This document shows positions 28,011 to 32,600 of a DNA stretch of 32,600 nucleotides, in pieces. The stretch is from JAGQRJ01 sp041402045 (lineage in GTDB: Bacteria; Planctomycetota; J058). Location of the stretch: NCBI GenBank assembly GCA_041402045.1, contig JAWKSZ010000084.1, positions 1 through 32,600 on the forward strand, read 5' to 3'. How positions within the stretch are numbered: position 1 is the first letter of the stretch; every line of letters starts with the position of its first letter. Made by a program: the position numbers and the translations under genes. Below the pieces are notes generated by a model. That model saw nothing but the letters and a program-made list of their open reading frames with translations, was not told the DNA's origin and searched no databases.

Positions 28011-29059
28011 TCGACGGGCAGCGGCGCCGGGGGCGGCGCGGCCGGCGCCTGCAGCGTCTCGAGCTGGGCGTCGTCCTCGATATGGTCCGGCGGGGCCGGC
28101 GGCGCGACGAGCCCCTCGGGGAGCTCGCTCAGGAGGTCCTTGGCGTCGGAGGCGGCCTGGGTCTCGGGGTAGTCGCGCACGACCGAGTCGAGGTAGAGCT
28201 TGGCGGAGTAGTCCTGGTCGCGGCGCAGGTAGAACCGGGCGAGCTCCACCCCGAACTGTCCCAGCTCCTGCTCCAGGCGCTGGATCTCGGCCTCGGCCTC
28301 GACGGTGTGGTTGCCGACGGGGAAGCGGTCCCGGTAGTCGCGCAGCTTCTGCAGCGCGGTCAACAGCAGGCTCGTGTCGTAGGCGGGGCCCTCGGACTCG
28401 AGGACGTAGGTCCGCGCCGCGCGGAACAGCGCGGTCTGGGCCCACTCGCTGTTGGGGTAGTCGAGGGCCAAGCGATCCCAGGTCTGGCGCGCGTCGGGGT
28501 AGTGCTCGAGACCTTCGTGGGCCACGGCGATGTAGTGGAGCGCGTCGTCGGCCAGCCCGTGCCGCGGGCGCGCCTTCTGGAAGTTGGTGAGCAGGGACAC
28601 GCCGAACTCGCGGTCCTCGCCCTCGATCCCCAGGAACAGGGACGGCTTCTCGGCGACGCCCTCGGCGTAGGCCCGGCCGATCAGGAACAGGCGCTCGATC
28701 ACCCCCGGGATCCGCGGGCTGGCGGGGAAGTTCTGGATCAGGGCCCGGTAGAGCTCGTAGGCCTCGTAGTGGCGCTTGGCGGCGAGGGCCGACTCGGCGG
28801 CGTAGAACAGGTGCTCGCTGCGCCGCACCGGGTCCTTCTCGGTCTGGGCCGCGAGGGTGAAGGCCTCCTGGGCCTCGGGGTAGCGCCCGTTGCGAAAGGC
28901 CTCCTGGGCCTGGCGCTCGAGGGGGTCGTCCGCGGTCCCGCTGGTCAAGGGCGCCACGGTCACCTGCCCGCCCTGGCCCAGGGCGGCACCGGGGACCGGC
29001 TCGCTGGCGCAGCCCGCGAACAGGGCCACGACGCTCAATGCCAGGACCGTGTGCTTCAC
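28007..29059 (-). CDS. BamD/YfiO-like TPR lipoprotein
   Basis: A 350-residue lipoprotein: signal peptide with lipobox LFAGC, then TPR-like helical hairpins (residues about 45-300). It shows QAQEAFRNGRYPEAQEAFTLAAQ, YELYRALIQNFPASPRIPGVIERLFLIG, LADDALHYIAVAHEGLEHYPDARQTWDRLALDYPNSEWAQTALF and YSAKLYLDSVVRDYPETQAASDAKDLL. The order and style match BamD, the outer-membrane assembly lipoprotein that works with BamA. A Pro/Ala-rich tail is added. With LptE nearby it supports an outer membrane. The GTG start at 29059 lies exactly six bases after a TATCAT box with no ribosome-binding site, so the mRNA is probably leaderless. BamD versus a general TPR lipoprotein is not fully certain. Confidence 0.75.
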   Translation of the reverse strand: MKHTVLALSVVALFAGCASEPVPGAALGQGGQVTVAPLTSGTADDPLERQAQEAFRNGRYPEAQEAFTLAAQTEKDPVRRSEHLFYAAESALAAKRHYEAYELYRALIQNFPASPRIPGVIERLFLIGRAYAEGVAEKPSLFLGIEGEDREFGVSLLTNFQKARPRHGLADDALHYIAVAHEGLEHYPDARQTWDRLALDYPNSEWAQTALFRAARTYVLESEGPAYDTSLLLTALQKLRDYRDRFPVGNHTVEAEAEIQRLEQELGQFGVELARFYLRRDQDYSAKLYLDSVVRDYPETQAASDAKDLLSELPEGLVAPPAPPDHIEDDAQLETLQAPAAPPPAPLPVD

Positions 29060-29071
29060 GCGGCCATGATA
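29060..29071 (-). promoter_or_regulatory. Leaderless promoter: TATCAT six bases before GTG
   Basis: TATCAT on the minus strand (29071-29066) followed by six bases and the GTG start of the BamD-like gene. The spacing and the hexamer are identical to the site at 2596. Confidence 0.55.
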
Positions 29072-29096
29072 GCCCGCCCGCGAGGGGGCGAGGCGC

Positions 29097-29450
29097 TCAA
29101 CCGTCGGCGCTCCACTTGGCGGAGAGCGCGGCGTCGATCGTGTCGTCGTCGATCTCCATGTGCATGCCCAGGAGCTTGATCATGCGCTGCTCCTTGCTGC
29201 GGAGCTTGCCGTCGACCCGCAGGATCCGCACCACCGCCTTGAACGCGCCGTAGCGCGCCTCCTTGCCCTTGGGCTTGGAGAACGTCTTGAGCACCCCCGA
29301 GGCGACCTGGTTCAGGATCCGCTGCGCGGCCTCGCTGGTGAGGCGCAGGTTCGTGGCGTGCTGCTCGAGGAGCTGCAGCTCAGCGGCGTCGACCTCGCCG
29401 TCGACGTACGCCGCCAGGGCCAGGTTCGTGAAGTAGGTCTCGGCGTCCAT
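29097..29450 (-). CDS. TerB-like small helical protein
   Basis: 117 residues, all helical, with the paired acidic motifs of the TerB/DjlA-N family: LALAAYVDGEVDAAELQLLEQHA in the first half and VRILRVDGKLRSKEQRMIKLLG in the second. TerB-type proteins are cytoplasmic, bind metal ions through such Asp/Glu residues and occur in stress and membrane-linked systems; no ter operon is present, so no specific role is claimed. The ATG at 29450 has GAGGTGG upstream and a TAGAAT -10 box (29471-29476) 20 nt away. It is divergent from recO across about 100 bp. Confidence 0.75.
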   Translation of the reverse strand: MDAETYFTNLALAAYVDGEVDAAELQLLEQHATNLRLTSEAAQRILNQVASGVLKTFSKPKGKEARYGAFKAVVRILRVDGKLRSKEQRMIKLLGMHMEIDDDTIDAALSAKWSADG

Positions 29451-29470
29451 GTGCCACCTCGCTGGTCGAG

Positions 29471-29476
29471 ATTCTA
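29471..29476 (-). promoter_or_regulatory. Putative -10 box TAGAAT for the TerB-like gene
   Basis: CGCTAGAATC on the minus strand, 20 nt before the ATG, with GAGGTGG between. It fits the TAGAnT pattern seen before four other genes. On the plus strand TAGGCT at 29525-29530 is the likely -10 of recO. Confidence 0.45.
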
Positions 29477-29547
29477 GCGGCGCCCGCCCTCGCCGTGGGG
29501 CAGCCCCGGGTCGGTCGCAGAGGTTAGGCTGCGCGCGAGGAGGGGTC

Positions 29548-30267
29548 GTGGCGATCCTCAAGAGCGACGCGATCGTGCTGCGGGTGATCGACTACTCGGA
29601 GACCTCGCTGATCGCCTGGCTCGTGACCCGCGAACACGGGCGGGTGCACGTGCTCGCCAAGGGCGCCCGCCGCCCGCGCAGCGCGTTCGAGGGCGCGCTG
29701 GAGCCCCTCGTGCGCGGCGAGCTGGTGTGGTACCGCAAGGCCCGCAAGACCGACGGCCTCGAGACCGCCAAGGAGTTCGACCCCACCGACCGCCACACCG
29801 GGCTGCGCCGCAGCCTCGAGCGCCTGAACCGCGGGCTCTACGTCGGCGAGCTCCTGCGGGCGCTGACCGAGCTCGAGCTCCCGGCCGAGGACGTGTTCGA
29901 CGTGGGCGCCGAGACCCTGGCGGCGCTGGCCACCGCCGACGAGCCGCTGCTCGAGGCGCACCTGATCCGGGGCGAGCTGCGCCTGCTCGACTGCGCCGGG
30001 TTCAGCCCCCGGCTGACGTTGCCCGACGGGAGCATGCCCACCCAGCCCACGCGCTTCGCCCCCTCCGCGGGCGGGGTGGTCGACCCGGGCGAGAACGCCC
30101 CGGGGTCGGTGCTCGTCTCCCCCGGCGCGCTCAAGACCTTGGCCGCCCTGCGCCAGGGGACGTTGGCGAACCTCGGCGCCGGCCTGCGTCGCGAGCTGCG
30201 CCAGGTCCTGCACGGGTTCTTCACCTACCACCTCGAGCGCCCGCTGCGCATGCAGCCGTTCCTGTAG
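29548..30267 (+). CDS. recO: DNA repair protein RecO
   Basis: 239 residues, normal for RecO. It helps RecF and RecR load RecA on single-stranded DNA coated with SSB during gap repair. The N-terminal OB-fold is visible: KSDAIVLRVIDYSETSLIAWLVTREHGRVHVLAKGARRPRS, then LEPLVRGELVWYRK. The helical part follows with YVGELLRALTELELPAEDVFD and ELRLLDCAGFSPRL, and the protein ends in GFFTYHLERPLRMQPFL, close to family endings. The Cys zinc cluster of some RecO proteins is not present. GTG 29548 has a strong GAGGAGGGG site; the frame runs further upstream but lacks coding signs. It overlaps the 3' end of the PLD gene on the other strand by 43 bp. Confidence 0.92.
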   Translation: MAILKSDAIVLRVIDYSETSLIAWLVTREHGRVHVLAKGARRPRSAFEGALEPLVRGELVWYRKARKTDGLETAKEFDPTDRHTGLRRSLERLNRGLYVGELLRALTELELPAEDVFDVGAETLAALATADEPLLEAHLIRGELRLLDCAGFSPRLTLPDGSMPTQPTRFAPSAGGVVDPGENAPGSVLVSPGALKTLAALRQGTLANLGAGLRRELRQVLHGFFTYHLERPLRMQPFL

Positions 30268-31352
30268 CTAACAGCCCGTAGAAATCCGCCCCGGTCTTCG
30301 GGGTCGGCTTCGCCGACCCCGAGACCGAGGCGGATGAGCTGCCCGAAGCGGGTCTCGACCCAGGCGCGCAGGGGGCCGTAGCGCAGGCGCGCAGGCGCGG
30401 GGTCGGCCTCGCGCCAGATCCGAGCGAACTCCCACTCGAGGGTCGCCAGCGCCCGCGGGTCGCGCACCCAGGCGTTGAGCTCGGCGAACAGGCGGAACGA
30501 GTTGCGCTTGAGGTTGCAGGACCCGAGGAAGCCCACCCGCTCGCCCTCGCGCTCGAACAGCGCGGCCTTGGCGTGGATCATGCGCGGGTGCAGGCGCACC
30601 TCGAGCGCCCCGCCCCCCGCGCGCAGCCCCTCGATCGCGGCCGCGTTGGCGTGGGGGTAGACGTTGGGCACCCGCGGGAGCACGAGCTCGACCCTCGCCC
30701 CGCGCGCGAGGGCCCGGCGCAGAAGCGCGCAGCCGGTGGGGTCGAGGTAGGCGTGCACGAAGCGCAGCCGCGTGACCGTGGGGTCCGCGCACACCTCGGC
30801 CAGGGTCGGCTCGAGGTCGTAGCGCCCGCGGCGCGGGAGGTTGAGCACGAAGTCGGGAATCGCGCCGGGCGGGGCGCCCCGGAGGCGGGCGCGCACCTGC
30901 AGCGCTGGGGGTCCCTCCAGGCGCAGCGCGAAGTCCTGCCAAGGGCGGAAGCGGTCGCCGAGGTTGATCCCCCCCAGGAAGGCGATCGGCGGCTCGCCCT
31001 GGCGCTGGATCCAGGCGACCTTGCTGTGGTCGTAGGCCCGGCGGCCGATCACGCGCAGGCGCTCGACGTCGGCGGCCAGGCGACGCGCGGTCGGGAGCAG
31101 GGTGGAGGTGCGCTCCACGAAGCGCGAGAGCCACGAGGCCCAGGACGCGTCGCAGGCCAGCCGCACCCAGGCCCCGCGGCGGGCGGCGGCCACCAGCGCG
31201 GCGAGCACGCGCTCGGAGGACTCCCCGGGCTCGATGATGTACGTCGAGACGTGCACCCGGTCGCCGCGCCCGCTGGCGTGCACGTCGCGCAGCAGGGCCT
31301 CGACGAAGGCGTCGTAGCCGCTGAGCACGGCCGGGGCTGCGGGCGGTCTCAC
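30225..31352 (-). CDS. Phospholipase D-family protein, cardiolipin synthase-like
   Basis: 375 residues with two HxK motifs of the PLD superfamily. The first is AYDHSKVAWI (His109) followed by FLGGINLGD; the second is RMIHAKAALFE (His260) followed by FLGSCNLKRNS. The two together form one active site that transfers phosphatidyl groups, as in cardiolipin synthase, or cleaves phosphodiesters. The Asp of the full HKD motif is not obvious in either copy. There is no N-terminal membrane helix. GTG 31352 overlaps the pseudokinase stop (GTGA), so the two are co-translated, which suggests that the pseudokinase and this enzyme act in one pathway. Its 3' end crosses into recO on the other strand. Confidence 0.8.
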   Translation of the reverse strand: MRPPAAPAVLSGYDAFVEALLRDVHASGRGDRVHVSTYIIEPGESSERVLAALVAAARRGAWVRLACDASWASWLSRFVERTSTLLPTARRLAADVERLRVIGRRAYDHSKVAWIQRQGEPPIAFLGGINLGDRFRPWQDFALRLEGPPALQVRARLRGAPPGAIPDFVLNLPRRGRYDLEPTLAEVCADPTVTRLRFVHAYLDPTGCALLRRALARGARVELVLPRVPNVYPHANAAAIEGLRAGGGALEVRLHPRMIHAKAALFEREGERVGFLGSCNLKRNSFRLFAELNAWVRDPRALATLEWEFARIWREADPAPARLRYGPLRAWVETRFGQLIRLGLGVGEADPEDRGGFLRAVSYRNGCMRSGRSRW

Positions 31353-32600
31353 CCCGAGAGCAGCCGGCGCACGAGCTGCGCCAGGAGCAGCGCCGCGCTG
31401 AAGCAGAGCACGTAGCCCAACCCCACCAGCCCCAGGCGCAGGTAGAGGAAGGCGCCGGGCTCCGGCGGGGCGACCCGGTCCGCCAGCCGCTGCCGGCTGA
31501 GCGCGTCGGAGGTCGCGCGCCTCGCGGCGCTGGACGAGGTCCGCGCCACGGCCTCGGGCTGCTTGGCCCGCGCGCTGTCCGGGACAGTCGCCGCCGCGCT
31601 GTCGGGCTTGGCTGCGCGCGGGCTCTCCTGCTTGGCCGCGCGGGCGCTCTCCTTGCGGGCGCGGGCGCTGTCGTGCTTGGCCCGCGCGCTGTCCTGCTTG
31701 GCCCGCGCCCGGCCCGTGGAGCGGCGCCGGGCGCCGGAGCTCCCGGTCTTCCCTCGCCGCGCGGAGGCGCGCCCCGCGTCGGGTCGCCCGGGCCGCGCCG
31801 ACGGCGGCAAACGGGGCGGGGTGCTGGAGTCCACGCCCTCGGCCCGATCGCGCGCCCCCTCCAGCCGCTCGCGGGCGTGCTCCGCGGTCGGGCGCTGCGC
31901 GGGGTCCTTGGCCAGGAGCCGCTCCAGGAGGTCGAGCAGGTCCAGGTCTCCGTCCACGCCGGCCAGGGGCAAGGGGTCCTCGCTGGCGTGCAGCGCCAGG
32001 GCCTCCTCCAGCTTGCGCACTTGGAACGGGAGCTCGCCGCTCAGCGCGCGGCAGGCGAGGAGCCCCAGGCTGTAGAGGTCGCTGGCGGCAGTGCTGGGCC
32101 GACCCCGACACTCCTCCGGCGAGGCGTAGGTCCCGCGGATCGTGGCCAAGCGCGAGAACGGCCGCAGCCGCGCGTCGGGGAGCTCCCCCAACCCCCGGAG
32201 CTTGACCCGGCCCTTGGCGTCGACGAGGACCGCGGAGGGGGTCAGCAGCCCGTGGTGCCGTCCGCGGCCGTGCACGTGGCTCAGCGCGCTGGCGATCCCG
32301 GCGAGCACGGTCAGCGCGCGCTCGCGCTCGAGGGCGGCGTCGTTGCGCCACAGCTCGGCCAGGGACTGCCCGGCGAACAGCTCGTAGACCGTGTAGGTCG
32401 TCTCCCCCGCGACCACGTCCAGCACGGTGAGCACCCCGGGGTGCTCGAACGCGCCGGCCGACCGCGCCCGCTGCTGGTAGGCGCGCACGAACTCGGGGTC
32501 GCCGGCGAGGTCGGGGTCCAGCACCTCGACCACCACGTCGCGGTCGAGGGCGTCCTGCCGGCCCTGATACAGGGTCCCGTACTCGCTGCGTCCCCGGCGC
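31349..32600 (-). CDS. Membrane-anchored pseudokinase (5' end beyond window)
   Basis: The reading frame runs off the window, so the N-terminus is missing. A Hanks-type kinase fold is recognisable from YGTLYQGRQDALDRDVVVEVLDPDL (glycine loop and strand 3) through YTVYELFAGQSLAEL and TYASPEECRGRPSTAASDLYSLGLLACRALSGELPF. The catalytic residues are replaced: the strand-3 Lys (VVVEVL), the HRD loop (HHGLLTPSAVLVD) and DFG (RGLG). It is therefore a pseudokinase, likely a scaffold or sensor. A linker of repeated SARAK and ESARA units, rich in Lys, Arg, Ser and Ala, leads to a C-terminal membrane segment LGLVGLGYVLCFSAALLLAQLV. It is translationally coupled to the PLD gene. Confidence 0.82.
   Translation of the reverse strand, partial: RRGRSEYGTLYQGRQDALDRDVVVEVLDPDLAGDPEFVRAYQQRARSAGAFEHPGVLTVLDVVAGETTYTVYELFAGQSLAELWRNDAALERERALTVLAGIASALSHVHGRGRHHGLLTPSAVLVDAKGRVKLRGLGELPDARLRPFSRLATIRGTYASPEECRGRPSTAASDLYSLGLLACRALSGELPFQVRKLEEALALHASEDPLPLAGVDGDLDLLDLLERLLAKDPAQRPTAEHARERLEGARDRAEGVDSSTPPRLPPSARPGRPDAGRASARRGKTGSSGARRRSTGRARAKQDSARAKHDSARARKESARAAKQESPRAAKPDSAAATVPDSARAKQPEAVARTSSSAARRATSDALSRQRLADRVAPPEPGAFLYLRLGLVGLGYVLCFSAALLLAQLVRRLLSG

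Overview
The window is a very GC-rich bacterial chromosome segment in which nearly all third codon positions are G or C. The envelope genes are of Gram-negative type (an LptE-like and a BamD-like lipoprotein, and a LolD/MacB-like ABC system). Together with a kinase-LamG receptor, a pseudokinase, a cytochrome P450 and a plant-type glutamate-cysteine ligase, they suggest a Planctomycetota- or Myxococcota-like organism. The sequence alone does not settle the phylum. There is no rRNA, no insertion sequence and no CRISPR.

Left part (1-9.9 kb): a methyltransferase/receptor-kinase pair, a lipase-like hydrolase, a glutamate-cysteine ligase, and a broken membrane-protein gene with EF-hand loops (NuoL-like, six shifts of reading frame). 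These are followed by a TetR-P450-riboflavin synthase cluster and a small gene of atypical codon use.

Centre (9.95-11.7 kb): a minus-strand array of about 17 tRNA or tRNA-like genes, almost all with different anticodons. It is interrupted by a 26-bp tandem repeat. Fourteen of them share a paired departure from the universal tRNA elbow: G18 is replaced by A and U55 by G (T-loop UGC instead of UUC). The initiator tRNA inside the array, and a relic at its 5' edge, keep the ordinary GG/UUC elbow. I regard this as the most important observation here.

Right part (12-32.6 kb): a rhomboid protease with a helical N-terminal domain, a three-gene ABC exporter (LolD/MacB-like), and a Pro/Glu-rich lipoprotein. 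Next come an RmlC-MmcQ pair and a YVTN beta-propeller lipoprotein, then a five-gene run ending in a repeat protein and a ZIP-permease fusion with His- and Cys-rich tails. LptE-PPC and DUF4184 proteins follow, then a BamD-like lipoprotein, a TerB-like protein, RecO, a PLD-family enzyme and a membrane-anchored pseudokinase that runs off the window.

Promoters: two recurring architectures are visible. One is an extended -10 box placed exactly 6 nt before the start codon (leaderless transcripts; three genes). The other is a GGTAGAnT-type -10 box 18-33 nt before genes that have a Shine-Dalgarno sequence.
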